Source: an uncultured Sutterella sp.
GTDB taxonomy: Bacteria; Pseudomonadota; Gammaproteobacteria; Burkholderiales; Burkholderiaceae_F
NCBI GenBank assembly: GCA_900757865.1
Contig: CAAEPH010000047.1
Coordinates: 1-42,396, forward strand
Direction of reading: 5' to 3'
DNA length: 42,396 nucleotides
The translations under genes and the position numbers were made by a program. Below the pieces are notes generated by a model. It saw only the letters and a program-made list of their open reading frames with translations, was not told the origin of the DNA and did not search any database. Below are positions 27,268 through 36,548 of the stretch, in pieces (position 1 is the stretch's first letter; each line of letters starts with the position of its first letter).

Positions 27268-30200
27268 ATGGCCACTATGACTTCCACAGGCTCTCGAGCA
27301 ACACACGCCTCACATCAAGGTTATCGCCATCTTGTATGGTGGACGCTTGTGGGAGTTTACTTTTTTCTTGCAATCTGTCTCATTGTGGGGCGTTGGCTGT
27401 TCTGCACACAAATGAACGTTCATCAAGATGATATTTTGGACTATCTGAGTGAACGAACGGGTATTCAAATCCAGGCGAAACAGATCAAAGGGGGTTTTGA
27501 TCGCTTTTGGCCTACCATAACACTTGAAGATTTAACCTTATCAAATGAAGACCGCACAGGCACTCTTGAGCTCCCTAAAGTCTATGCCCGTTTATCTTGG
27601 AGCAGTCTCTGGCACTTAGAGCCTCGTTTTAATCTTCTCCAAATCATCCAACCCAAACTGGCTATTGAACGTATCGGGGAAAATCAATATGCCATCGCGG
27701 GAATGCGCTTTAACACCTCTGGAAATTCGCAGGGCGGGCTCTCAACTCTCGGGCGATTAGCCCTCAAGCTTGAGGGACAACGCAAATTGGAAATATTGAA
27801 TGGTGAAATCTCTTATCGCGATACTTTCAACCCAAACAACGCCTCGATTTCGTTACGCCATGTCCAGTTTCAATTTGTGCAGCATCTGCTGAACTGGCAG
27901 TTTGCTCTGGAAGCCCAAAACCATACCGGTTCGATTGAGACACTGCGCATTATCGGTAAACTACAAAAGTCGATCATTCCATCCTCTAGCGCCCCACTAA
28001 ACATGGGCGGAGAACTCTATATTTCGAGCTCTAACATCGATATCGCCAAATTTCTGAATCAGCTCGACATCGCTACTCCCTTATTGTCTGGGCAAGGACA
28101 ACTCGCAGCGTGGCTAACGTTTAAAAATAACACGCTGGTCCACGCCCTATCAGACATTAACTTACAAAACGTTAACGTCCAGTTTTCCCCTCAACAATCC
28201 CCACTTGGCATGCAGAGGTTATCTTCTCGCCTTATTTTCAATGACGAAGAAACCAACTCAGGAAAATCGACCACTCTTGAAGCCATCAATCTCCAACTGA
28301 CAGAAAACGAGAAATCCAAACGTGAAGTTTGGATTCCCCAACTGTCAGTTTCTCGTCTTCAAACGCCTTTGCATGCGCAATACTTGCTCAAAGGAGAGCA
28401 GTTGGATTTGGGGTTTTGGCGTCAGTATGTCCTGCATCTTCCAATCCCTGAAGAGATACAAACAGCACTCTCGCAACATCGCTTCTCGGGGCGCTTGACA
28501 AACTTCTCGTTTAACGTCCAAGACAATCCATTGGATATCCAAAATTGGTCTATCCACACGGAATTTGATCACCTCTCATATCAAAGCAATGAGCCTCTTT
28601 GGCCAAGTTTTAGCAACCTCACTGGCTCCATAACGGGCGAGCAAGGACAAGCGATACAAATTATTCTGAATAGTTCAAAAGCCCAAGCACGCTTCCCTGG
28701 ACTATTTCTTCAACCTACCATGTTTTTTGACCAACTCAATCTCAAAGCCAAGCTTCAAGTATTGGGAAACTATCCGTCCGTGGAACTGACGCATTTTTCC
28801 ATTGCGAATCCCGACGCTGCGCTTGAAGGGAAAGGAGCATGGAAGGCTGACGATGACTATGGAACTCTTTGGCTGAAAGGGAAAATTTTACGAGCCCATG
28901 GACCCGCTGTTGTGAACTATCTGCCGACAAGCATTGGCAACACGACTTTATCTTGGTTAAAGAAAGCCCTGCTCAAAGGAGAGGTGACGGAAGGCTCTTT
29001 CGATGTTCAAGGCCCTCTCATTGACTTTCCTTGGAGTCAACCCTCTTCTGAAAATCATCACTTTATTATTCAAGGTCGAATTCGCGACGGGCAACTTAAT
29101 TTCATGCCAGGCCACTCAAAGGACAATGTCGATAGCTCCTCTGCAACTTGGCCGTTACTGAGCGACATTGAGGCAACCCTACGTTTTGAAGGCAACGGTA
29201 TGAGTATTCAGGGCACGCAAGTGCTCAGTCATGGTTTGAAAAGCCAAAATGCGAGCGTCAGCATTCCGGATTTTTCCCATCCTATTCTTGCCGTGGACGG
29301 GGATATCTCGGGCGACTTATCGCGCGTGATACAGTACCTCAATGACACACCCTTTTTATCTAACGTAACGTCGAACCTCTTTAAAGAGTCGAAGGGACTC
29401 GGCAAAACACTGACGTCGTTGCATCTTGAAATTCCTCTTGATAATCCCGAAAAAGCCAAGGTACAGATTGCGACAACGTTGGAGGATAATCAATTCACTT
29501 TTGCCCCACAGTGGCCCGTAGTGCGAGGGTTACACGGACAACTCAACGTCACGGAAAGAGGTTTTTCGATTCCTACCCCTCTCATGGGTCAACTCCATCA
29601 GTCGGCCTTTGAACTCACACAAACCACTCAAGGGCCACGAACCACCTTGCATATCCAAACGCAACTCGGCAGTGATGAGCTGGTGAAATGGGGACGGTTA
29701 TCCGCGTTAAGTGAGTCCTTACCTAGCAAGATCCAGGGTAGCACTCCGTTGAGCGTGGATGTAACCTGGAGTAGTCACGCTCCAGGGTTTAGCGTTAATG
29801 GCAAAACCAATCTTAAAGGCCTAGCACTTTATTTCCCAGATCCTTTTAGTAAGGCCGAACCTGAGGCATGGGAGACGCAATTTTCCTTTGACTACTTGAA
29901 TCGAAATCAGGCCTCACTCTCCATCAAGATGGCCTCACGGTTGAATGCCAAATTAGCCTTTAACCCATCCCTCGATCCGCAGTCGTTTTCTGGAACCATT
30001 TATCTGGGTGACGTTAAGCACTTGAATATTAACGCCCAAGGCATACAGATTGAAGCGGCTTTTCCTAAACTGAATCTTGACGCATGGCTAGGGCTAACAG
30101 AAATGACGTCAAGCTCCTCGAACAACTGGCCTCTGAAAACCCTCAAGCTCACTACCGATCACCTGGTGTTTAAGAATCGGCTCTTCAACCAAGTCGGGCT

Positions 30201-31239
30201 CAGCATCACCGCACCTCCGAATAAAACGTGGCATCTACAGACCGTCAGCGACAACGCCAACGGGTGGGTTAACGTCAAGTGCAACCCCGACCAAACCCTT
30301 AATCGCCTGGAGGGACACTTTGATCGGCTCTATCTTAACGATGAGGATACGGATGAGATTGAACAGGTACTCTCCAAGGACAACACACACCTCGACAAAC
30401 TTCCCAATATTGCGCTAAACATTGATGACTTGAGATGGAATAATCGTCGTATAGGAAGTGCGCATTTGGAAGCGAGCCTGAGGGCGAAGGAGTGGACTAT
30501 TGACGACCTGCAGATTACCAATGCGGGTGCTCATTTGCGCGTCACAGGCGCCTGGACTTTCGACCAGGTAAATCAAACCAAACTACTGTTACACGCCAAA
30601 ATTGTCGATATGGGACAAGTCCTCGATAGTTTGCAATATGCCAACGCTCTCAAAGGGGCTCCTGGCGAACTCAATGCCACATTACGCTGGAATGGCGGTC
30701 CTAGCGATGGGAAACTCTCCACCCTCTCCGGTCAACTCAAGGGCGACTTTGCACAGGGTGAGTTTTTACAAATCGAACCCGGCGCAGGCCGTATTCTTGG
30801 ACTATTGTCCATGCAACACCTGCTACGACGTCTTGTCTTCGATTTCCATGACGTCTTCGGGCAAGGCTTTGGCTTTGATTCGCTTCATGTTGAAGGAAAA
30901 TTCAACAATGGCGTTTTTACCAGCCCTAGGATCACCGTCCTGGGCTCTGCCGCATCGGTTGTCACCGAGGGCAAACTCGATATGAATACCGAAACGCTAA
31001 ACTTTCATACTGTGATACTGCCCTCGATTAATGCGGGGGGGCCCTCCTTGGCCCTGGCCTTGGTCAATCCCGCCATTGGCATTGGGACTTTCGTGACACA
31101 ATGGGTCTTGAAAGATCAACTCTCTGAACTATTCAAAACAGAGTACCGTATCACTGGATCTATAGATAACCCGAAAATCGAAAAACTCTCTTCGAGTTTC
31201 AAGGCACACCCGACCCCTTCCTCAGCTACGGAGAACTGA
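27268..31239 (+). CDS. yhdP: YhdP family AsmA-like protein
   Basis: 1323 residues (E. coli YhdP 1266). One membrane helix near the N-terminus (about 22-45) anchors a very long periplasmic chain of repetitive beta strands. YhdP, with TamB and YdbH, is thought to carry phospholipids between the inner and outer membranes. The C-terminal part shows the TIGR02099/DUF3971 features (FLQIEPGAGRILGLLSMQ, SLALALVNPAIGIGTF). The start is not supported by a clear Shine-Dalgarno. The downstream acyltransferase starts 41 bases later, giving a coherent envelope-lipid set. Confidence 0.92.
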   Translation: MATMTSTGSRATHASHQGYRHLVWWTLVGVYFFLAICLIVGRWLFCTQMNVHQDDILDYLSERTGIQIQAKQIKGGFDRFWPTITLEDLTLSNEDRTGTLELPKVYARLSWSSLWHLEPRFNLLQIIQPKLAIERIGENQYAIAGMRFNTSGNSQGGLSTLGRLALKLEGQRKLEILNGEISYRDTFNPNNASISLRHVQFQFVQHLLNWQFALEAQNHTGSIETLRIIGKLQKSIIPSSSAPLNMGGELYISSSNIDIAKFLNQLDIATPLLSGQGQLAAWLTFKNNTLVHALSDINLQNVNVQFSPQQSPLGMQRLSSRLIFNDEETNSGKSTTLEAINLQLTENEKSKREVWIPQLSVSRLQTPLHAQYLLKGEQLDLGFWRQYVLHLPIPEEIQTALSQHRFSGRLTNFSFNVQDNPLDIQNWSIHTEFDHLSYQSNEPLWPSFSNLTGSITGEQGQAIQIILNSSKAQARFPGLFLQPTMFFDQLNLKAKLQVLGNYPSVELTHFSIANPDAALEGKGAWKADDDYGTLWLKGKILRAHGPAVVNYLPTSIGNTTLSWLKKALLKGEVTEGSFDVQGPLIDFPWSQPSSENHHFIIQGRIRDGQLNFMPGHSKDNVDSSSATWPLLSDIEATLRFEGNGMSIQGTQVLSHGLKSQNASVSIPDFSHPILAVDGDISGDLSRVIQYLNDTPFLSNVTSNLFKESKGLGKTLTSLHLEIPLDNPEKAKVQIATTLEDNQFTFAPQWPVVRGLHGQLNVTERGFSIPTPLMGQLHQSAFELTQTTQGPRTTLHIQTQLGSDELVKWGRLSALSESLPSKIQGSTPLSVDVTWSSHAPGFSVNGKTNLKGLALYFPDPFSKAEPEAWETQFSFDYLNRNQASLSIKMASRLNAKLAFNPSLDPQSFSGTIYLGDVKHLNINAQGIQIEAAFPKLNLDAWLGLTEMTSSSSNNWPLKTLKLTTDHLVFKNRLFNQVGLSITAPPNKTWHLQTVSDNANGWVNVKCNPDQTLNRLEGHFDRLYLNDEDTDEIEQVLSKDNTHLDKLPNIALNIDDLRWNNRRIGSAHLEASLRAKEWTIDDLQITNAGAHLRVTGAWTFDQVNQTKLLLHAKIVDMGQVLDSLQYANALKGAPGELNATLRWNGGPSDGKLSTLSGQLKGDFAQGEFLQIEPGAGRILGLLSMQHLLRRLVFDFHDVFGQGFGFDSLHVEGKFNNGVFTSPRITVLGSAASVVTEGKLDMNTETLNFHTVILPSINAGGPSLALALVNPAIGIGTFVTQWVLKDQLSELFKTEYRITGSIDNPKIEKLSSSFKAHPTPSSATEN

Positions 31240-31280
31240 GTGTCTATAATATCCATAACCTCATATTTCTAGGAAGTACT

Positions 31281-31895
31281 GTGTTCTCTTCTTTTAAATT
31301 TATGACGCCAATCCTTTGGTTGACCCGATTACTTGTTGGCGCCTATCCTCATTGGCAAGGTTGCGCTCCATCGTCGCGCCAAAGAATTTACTTTGCCAAC
31401 CATACTAGCCACCTCGATACCATCGTCATCTGGGCCTCTTTACCCCCACAGTTGCGCCCCTTCGTTCGCCCAGTCGCAGCCAAAGATTACTGGGAAAAAG
31501 GTTGGATTCGACGTCGAATAGCCCTGGATGAGCTCAATGTGGTGCTCGTGGATCGTCGGCGAACCGAGCATGCCAATCCGTTAGACCCGTTGCGCCAAGC
31601 GTTACGTGAAGGCTCGTCGCTTATTATCTTCCCAGAAGGCACACGGCGTCCTCAACCGCTACCGAGTGAGTTCAAATCGGGGCTGTGGCGACTGATGAAA
31701 GAGTTCCCTAATGTTGAACTCATCCCTGTTTATATTGAGAATCTCCACCGAGCAATGCCTAAAGGGGTACTCATTCCCGTACCTACCATTTGCTCTATTC
31801 GTTTTGGCAAACCCTTAGAGCATTCCACAGAGGATTTAAAGGAAGATTTCTTAACAAGAGCTCGAAACGCAATTATTGAAATGGCCCAATCATGA
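31281..31895 (+). CDS. 1-acyl-sn-glycerol-3-phosphate acyltransferase-like (PlsC family)
   Basis: 204 residues. The acyltransferase motifs NHTSHLDT (H41-x4-D46) and FPEGTR are present; lysophosphatidate acyltransferase activity is the family norm, not proved here. The GTG at 31281 is the likely start because AGGA is 6 bases before it; an ATG at 31302 has no such site. It overlaps the next gene by 4 bases (ATGA), a sign of tight co-translation with the CdsA-like protein. Confidence 0.88.
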   Translation: MFSSFKFMTPILWLTRLLVGAYPHWQGCAPSSRQRIYFANHTSHLDTIVIWASLPPQLRPFVRPVAAKDYWEKGWIRRRIALDELNVVLVDRRRTEHANPLDPLRQALREGSSLIIFPEGTRRPQPLPSEFKSGLWRLMKEFPNVELIPVYIENLHRAMPKGVLIPVPTICSIRFGKPLEHSTEDLKEDFLTRARNAIIEMAQS

Positions 31896-32863
31896 GACTT
31901 GGTTTTTCTATCTACGAAGCGTATACCATTCTGTTACTCGGCCTATTTTTGTTGGCGTTTGCCGGGACTGTATACAGCTCGTTAGCAATGCGCCGTACGC
32001 ATAGCAGTACGGGGCGATCCCGACTGCTGGCGGTCACCTCGCGCCTAAAAATGGCCTGGTGGTTAATCATCGTCTTCACCATTGCTTGGGCTCTCGGAGA
32101 GGAGTCACTGCTCACTTTCTTTGCGCTCATTAGCTTTTTCTTACTGCGTGAATTTATTGCGATTACGCCTACACGACCCTCAGATCATCATGCTTTGGTG
32201 TTAGCGTTTTACATCACAATCCCATTGCAGTACATCTTGATCGGTTTAGAGCTCACACAACTCTTTACTCTCTTTATTCCCGTCTATTTATTCTTAGCGT
32301 TACCGGTCGTCATGGCACTCAATCATGACACCAATAGCTATTTAGAACGTGTAGCAAAAGTACAATGGGGGATCATGCTCTGTGTGTTCTGCGTCAGTCA
32401 CGCTCCAGCTATCGCCACCTTTGACCTCACGAGGTACAACTCTTCTGGTCCCTTGCTTTTGCTCTTTTTCTTGCTGGTGATTTTCGTCAGTGACTTGTGT
32501 TGTACGATAGCCAGTTCATTCTTGGGGAAGCGCCCTCTTGCGTACAACCCAAATAGAACCATCTTAGGAACCGTCGTTGGATCTTTCGGTGGGGTAGTAG
32601 CTGGTGCGATGATGTTTTGGATTACCCCCTTCCGTGCCTGGCAAGCCGTTCTCATGGCGATCGCCATTGTCATAGCTGGCGTCATGGGAGATATGGTCAT
32701 CAGTGCCGTGAGACGTAGTATGGGCGCAGAACGTTTAGCGGGTGAGTCCGACATTTATATGACAAGGGGAACGCTCGCAAGATTGGCTCCATTGACCTTT
32801 GCCGCTCCCGTGTTCTATCACCTAACCTTGTTCTTTTTTGTCTTTTACCCGGATGTGTTCTGA
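31892..32863 (+). CDS. CdsA-like membrane protein lacking the phosphatidate cytidylyltransferase signature
   Basis: 323 residues with about eight membrane segments in the CTP-transferase fold. CdsA makes CDP-diacylglycerol. The scaffold is retained (FLLREFIAITPT, SDLCCTIASSFLGKRPL, NPNRTILGTVVGSFGG, VMGDMVISAVRRSMG), but where the family has KD..GxxxPGHGGxxDRxD this protein reads AERLAGESDIYMTRGTLARLA, in parts: the Lys-Asp pair, the His and the two late Asp are absent. It may be a degenerate paralogue or have another role. The gene pair with the acyltransferase resembles YnbB-type loci. Fold assignment is good; activity is doubtful. Confidence 0.75.
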   Translation: MRLGFSIYEAYTILLLGLFLLAFAGTVYSSLAMRRTHSSTGRSRLLAVTSRLKMAWWLIIVFTIAWALGEESLLTFFALISFFLLREFIAITPTRPSDHHALVLAFYITIPLQYILIGLELTQLFTLFIPVYLFLALPVVMALNHDTNSYLERVAKVQWGIMLCVFCVSHAPAIATFDLTRYNSSGPLLLLFFLLVIFVSDLCCTIASSFLGKRPLAYNPNRTILGTVVGSFGGVVAGAMMFWITPFRAWQAVLMAIAIVIAGVMGDMVISAVRRSMGAERLAGESDIYMTRGTLARLAPLTFAAPVFYHLTLFFFVFYPDVF

Positions 32864-32887
32864 CCTTTTAGAGAACCCATCAACCAG

Positions 32888-32926
32888 AAAAAAACTCGTT
32901 CTTCGACTGAAAGAACGAGTTTTTTT
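32888..32926. terminator. Bidirectional terminator between the CdsA-like gene and infA
   Basis: CTCGTTCTT (32895-32903) / AAGAACGAG (32911-32919) with a 7-base loop, flanked by A7 and T7: a strong terminator on both strands. Confidence 0.92.
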
Positions 32927-32935
32927 ATTGAGGAA

Positions 32936-33196
32936 TTAGTGACGACGCGGAGCCGAAGAGGACGCAGATGGGCGACCTTCAATGTGGCGGAACGTAATCC
33001 GTCCTTTCGTCAAATCGTACGGCGAAAGTTCGAGTGAAACCTTATCGCCTGCCAAAATGCGAATATGATGCTTACGCATTTTGCCGTTAGTATAGGCCAC
33101 CAACTCATGACCATTTTCCAGTTTCACGCGATAACGAGCGTCAGGCAACACTTCCAAAACCTGACCTGACATCTCAATAAGATCTTCCTTTGCCAT
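32936..33196 (-). CDS. infA: Translation initiation factor IF-1 with a C-terminal extension
   Basis: 86 residues against the usual 72. The S1/OB fold begins MAKEDLIEMSGQVLEVLPDARYRV and contains AYTNGKMRKHHIRIL, GDKVSLELSPYDLTKGRI. The extra tail (RPSASSSAPRRH) is basic and flexible. Betaproteobacteria often carry two infA genes, one longer; this is probably that type, standing alone outside the ribosomal-protein operon. A GGA lies before the ATG. Confidence 0.95.
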   Translation of the reverse strand: MAKEDLIEMSGQVLEVLPDARYRVKLENGHELVAYTNGKMRKHHIRILAGDKVSLELSPYDLTKGRITFRHIEGRPSASSSAPRRH

Positions 33197-33713
33197 AATT
33201 ATCCATGTAAAAAAGCAACTGTCCCGATAAAATCATAAACGGTCTCTAGCTTGTGAGGACAGCCTGCTTAAAAATTAAACGACACTCGAAAACGAGCGAC
33301 TCCTTGGCATTGCTCCAACCGATCATCATGATTTGACAGTGAAAAACAGCAAGAACAACGCAATAAAATAACTTGCTGATTGTATCACTGTTTCCTTGAA
33401 CATCAAACTCTTGCGCTCAGATTTCAACAAAAAATGGGGATTGCAATTACCATTTCTGCGATTTTTAATCGCGATTCTTCTCACGCATTAGCTCTCTCAT
33501 TCTCGTTTTCCTTGAGAAAAACCCTTACATAGTCACTCAAAACACCATCTTGAACCTATTTTTTAAGATTGCTAAAAGACTCTGTCAGGTACAATAAGAT
33601 CTAGAGAATTTGAAGGGGATTCCTCATGATTTAGATTCCCCCATAACTAATCCTCTTGACATTTTTCTCAGTCTGTCTGGTACGGAATATAACCCCTTAA
33701 GGAGAAACGAATT
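33197..33713. other. 517-base gap between infA and hemG
   Basis: AT-rich, no credible coding sequence on either strand. Holds a hairpin GCGATT-TTT-AATCGC (33458-33472), a TTGCTA / TACAAT pair with a short 15-base spacer (33569-33595), and a consensus -35 TTGACA (33656-33661) with only a weak -10 after it. The hemG ribosome-binding site AAGGAGA is at about 33699. Nothing else seen. Confidence 0.4.
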
Positions 33714-34262
33714 ATGGATGGGAAGAAATGCGTTCTTGTCGTTTACGACAGTCGTTCTGGGCATACGGCCCGTATTGCTCGTCGCATTTGGGAAACCATT
33801 AAAGCGGAAGGCCATGAAGCCGACCTCATGAACGTCGTTGAAGCTGACCGTGAAGGCGTTGACTGGAATAAATACGACACCATTGTGGCTGGCGCTCCTG
33901 TTCTTTACGGAAAATTCCGTCATGACTTTTTAAGCTTTGTCAACAAGTGGAAATCTGTCTTGGATGCCAAGGCCAACAGTTTCTTCAACGTCTCCGTTGT
34001 CGCTCGTACGCCAGCTAAAGCCACACCTGAAGGCAACGTATACTGTCGGAAATTCCTCGAAAACAATCCCTGGCATCCTAAAGATGTGAAATGCTTTGCG
34101 GGTAAGGTTGATTACCCTAACTGGTCTTGGATCGACACCAAGCTGATTCAAATGATCATGAAAATGACCAAGGGGCCAACGGAAGCAACGGCCGTTATTG
34201 ACTACACGGACTGGGACGCGGTTGAAGAATATGCTCGCCACTGCCTCACTCTAGAAGCGTAG
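33714..34262 (+). CDS. hemG: Menaquinone-dependent protoporphyrinogen IX dehydrogenase (HemG)
   Basis: 182 residues. Flavodoxin-fold FMN enzyme that oxidises protoporphyrinogen IX and passes electrons to quinones, so it works without oxygen. Similar along its length to E. coli HemG: LVVYDSRSGHTARIA (FMN phosphate loop), GAPVLYGKFRHDF, VSVVARTPAKATPEGN, FAGKVDYPNWSWIDTKLIQMIMKMTKG and VIDYTDW. The start has AAGGAGA. It supplies the substrate of HemH. Confidence 0.95.
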   Translation: MDGKKCVLVVYDSRSGHTARIARRIWETIKAEGHEADLMNVVEADREGVDWNKYDTIVAGAPVLYGKFRHDFLSFVNKWKSVLDAKANSFFNVSVVARTPAKATPEGNVYCRKFLENNPWHPKDVKCFAGKVDYPNWSWIDTKLIQMIMKMTKGPTEATAVIDYTDWDAVEEYARHCLTLEA

Positions 34263-34329
34263 TCTCTTCAATGGCTTGGGTCGACTCTCTATGCGGGTTT
34301 CAAAGTGAAGAGAGCGACTAACAATTACG

Positions 34330-34367
34330 AATGCTCTACGTAATCGTCTTTTGCGTAGAGCATTTTG
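34330..34367 (+). terminator. Terminator after hemG
   Basis: AATGCTCTACG (34330-34340) pairs with CGTAGAGCATT (34354-34364), 13-base loop, followed by TTGC. A first, shorter stem (GTCG...CGAC with CTCTC/GAGAG) lies at 34281-34319. Confidence 0.65.
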
Positions 34368-34450
34368 CTATCCACCGTAAGCGTTGAGTTGTTCCGAAAA
34401 CACTGTTCTTGCAACAACGAACCCACCTCCATTCGGGTTCTCACGCCTAC

Positions 34451-34561
34451 TTATGACACCAGCCTCGTGTCATAATTTGTTGCAACTTGAGATTTTTACC
34501 TTCGGTAAAACAAGCCGAATTGATTAGACTAATCATGAAAAACAATTGGTATTTTCGGCTT
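34451..34561. promoter_or_regulatory. Cluster of inverted repeats upstream of fadD
   Basis: Three repeats lie 24-134 bases before the fadD ATG: TTATGACAC-N7-GTGTCATAA (34451-34475), perfect TGATTAG-A-CTAATCA (34521-34535), and an outer pair AAGCCGAA/TTCGGCTT (34512-34519 with 34554-34561) that encloses the second. They look like operators for a repressor such as a fatty-acid-responsive TetR/GntR protein. No FadR site is claimed. Confidence 0.55.
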
Positions 34562-34584
34562 TCATCTAGCTTTGCCCTTTCACT

Positions 34585-36267
34585 ATGACAAAAGATTTTC
34601 CTTGGTATGCCTCTTACCCTGACGGGATTCCTCACACCATCAACCCAGATCGCTATCCAAGTCTTCCTGCTGTGCTCGATGCCATGGCAGAGCACTTTCC
34701 ATCTCGCATTGGCTACAGTAACATGGGAGCAGGTCTCTCCTATGCAAAAACAGTCCAACTCACCAAAGATTTAGCAGCATACCTTCAAAATTTAGAGGGT
34801 ATGGTTCCTGGTGATCGTGTCGCTTTGATGATGCCAAACTTGCTGCAATACATTGTGGCCGTCTTCGCGTGTCTGCGTGCGGGATTCGTCGTAGTCAATA
34901 TCAATCCGCTATACACCTCTCGTGAAGTGCATGAAACGCTACAGGATTCAGGCGCCAAAGCCATTATTATCATTGAAAATTTTGCCAAAACGCTGCAAAA
35001 AGCTTTACCCGGGACCGCGTGTAAAAACGTTATTGTCACGGGTGTGGGTGACCTTTTCCCGTTACCTAAACGACTACTCGTCAACTTTGTCATACGGCAT
35101 GTGAAAAAATTAGTGCCAAAGTTCGACATTGACCAAGCCATCGACTTTAACGCTGCGCTAGCGATCGGACGTCAAAAAGGTTTTCGTGAGCACCTCATCA
35201 AAGCGAGCGATACCGCCTTTTTACAATACACCGGCGGAACCACTGGTCTCTCGAAAGGCGCCATCCTTACGCATCGAAATGTCTTAGCAAATATGGAACA
35301 GGTTGGATCATGGATATCCAAGACATTTAACGCAGGCGAAGAAGTTGCGCTGATTGCATTGCCTCTCTACCACATCTTTTCGTTGACGGCTACGCTATGC
35401 TTTACCGCTTGTGGCGCCACCATGGTGTTAATCACGAACCCGCGTGATATTAATAACCTCGCCAAAGAATGTATCAAGTGGGATTTTTCTATCATTATCG
35501 GCGTCAATACACTTTTTAGCGCCTTACTTAACAATGCGCTATTTTGTTCGCACAAATTCTCTCACTTAAAAATGACCGCGGGTGGTGGAACACAAGTCCA
35601 AAGCGTTGTCGCCAAGAAATGGTTTGAACAAACAGGATCACATATTCTTGAAGCCTACGGACTCACGGAATGCTCACCTGGCGTTTGTGGCAACATCCCA
35701 AATCAGCCTTGGGATGGTACAGTGGGAGTTCCCTTACCTTCGACAGAAGTCATGATTCGAGGAGAAAATGGGACCGATCTCGGTATCTGTCCAGATGGCG
35801 AAGATCCTTCTCTTTACACGGGGGAAATCTGTGTGAAAGGGCCCCAGGTCATGCAGGGATATTGGAATAAACCTGAAGAGACGGCAACCGTACTCCAAGA
35901 TGGGTGGTTACGTACAGGGGACGTTGGTTTTATGAATGCCAAAGGGGAAGTAAGCATTACGGACAGAAAAAAGGACATGATCCTTGTCTCTGGCTTTAAC
36001 GTCTATCCCAATGAAGTCGAAAACGTCATTGCCTCCATGCCTGAAGTCTTAGAAGTCGGCGTGGTCGGGATGCCTAGCGAGAAAAGTGGTGAGCGAGTGC
36101 GCGCCGTGATCGTTCGTAAAGACCCCACACTAACGGTTGAGCAAGTTCGTAACTACTGCCGTAGCCAGCTCACGGCTTATAAGATGCCCAAAGACATCAT
36201 CTTTGTTGATGAACTCCCCAAAACAAACGTAGGGAAAATCCTTCGTCGCGAACTTAAAAAGCTTTAA
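34585..36267 (+). CDS. fadD: Long-chain fatty acid-CoA ligase
   Basis: 560 residues, almost the same as E. coli FadD (561). Adenylates fatty acids and makes acyl-CoA at the inner membrane. The AMP-binding P-loop YTGGTTGLSKG (215-225), EAYGLTECSPG, the DGWLRTGDVG segment, and the FACS motif TDRKKDMILVSGFNVYPNEVENVI in parts, then the catalytic Lys in TNVGKILRREL. No Shine-Dalgarno is visible. Inverted repeats upstream suggest regulation. A hairpin follows; no other beta-oxidation gene is present. Confidence 0.96.
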   Translation: MTKDFPWYASYPDGIPHTINPDRYPSLPAVLDAMAEHFPSRIGYSNMGAGLSYAKTVQLTKDLAAYLQNLEGMVPGDRVALMMPNLLQYIVAVFACLRAGFVVVNINPLYTSREVHETLQDSGAKAIIIIENFAKTLQKALPGTACKNVIVTGVGDLFPLPKRLLVNFVIRHVKKLVPKFDIDQAIDFNAALAIGRQKGFREHLIKASDTAFLQYTGGTTGLSKGAILTHRNVLANMEQVGSWISKTFNAGEEVALIALPLYHIFSLTATLCFTACGATMVLITNPRDINNLAKECIKWDFSIIIGVNTLFSALLNNALFCSHKFSHLKMTAGGGTQVQSVVAKKWFEQTGSHILEAYGLTECSPGVCGNIPNQPWDGTVGVPLPSTEVMIRGENGTDLGICPDGEDPSLYTGEICVKGPQVMQGYWNKPEETATVLQDGWLRTGDVGFMNAKGEVSITDRKKDMILVSGFNVYPNEVENVIASMPEVLEVGVVGMPSEKSGERVRAVIVRKDPTLTVEQVRNYCRSQLTAYKMPKDIIFVDELPKTNVGKILRRELKKL

Positions 36268-36280
36268 TAGGACGATTTCA

Positions 36281-36309
36281 CCTCTTCCCGTATGTGTTGC
36301 GGGAAGAGG
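36281..36309. terminator. Hairpin terminator between fadD and the S4 gene
   Basis: Perfect 10-bp stem CCTCTTCCCG (36281-36290) / CGGGAAGAGG (36300-36309), 9-base loop. The T run is short, so strength is uncertain; genes converge here. Confidence 0.65.
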
Positions 36310-36320
36310 TAGATCCTCTT

Positions 36321-36548
36321 TTACTGCGGTTGGCGAGCTAGTGTGATTTCCGTATTGTTCACTAGCACGGTCTCCCCGCCCCGCAGTTTTCTCGTTTTCC
36401 TTAATTCCACCTCGCCATCAACACGAACTTGCCCTTGCGCAATTATTTGCTTGGCTTGCGCTCCTGAGTCAGCGATTCCTTGAGCTTTCAGTAAAGCATC
36501 CAAAGTGATTAGTTCACCACGAATATAAAAAGTCAGCTTTGCACTCAT
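36321..36548 (-). CDS. Small RNA-binding S4-domain protein (YbcJ-like)
   Basis: 75 residues consisting of one S4 domain: FYIRGELITLDALLKAQGIADSGAQAKQIIAQGQVRVDGE in parts, then RKTRKLRGGETV. The pattern (LDxLLK, GA-x-K-x-x-I, G-x-V-x-V-[DN]G) is typical of YbcJ/RluB-type S4 modules. Such proteins bind structured RNA, and their cellular targets are unknown. A TTGATG / GATATA pair with 17-base spacer (36580-36585 and 36557-36562) lies very close to its ATG. Confidence 0.9.
   Translation of the reverse strand: MSAKLTFYIRGELITLDALLKAQGIADSGAQAKQIIAQGQVRVDGEVELRKTRKLRGGETVLVNNTEITLARQPQ

Noticed and set aside
34520..34535. FNR box reading of TTGATTAGACTAATCA
   Set aside because: The half-sites are not separated by 4 bases in the TTGAT-N4-ATCAA register; the palindrome is 7-1-7.
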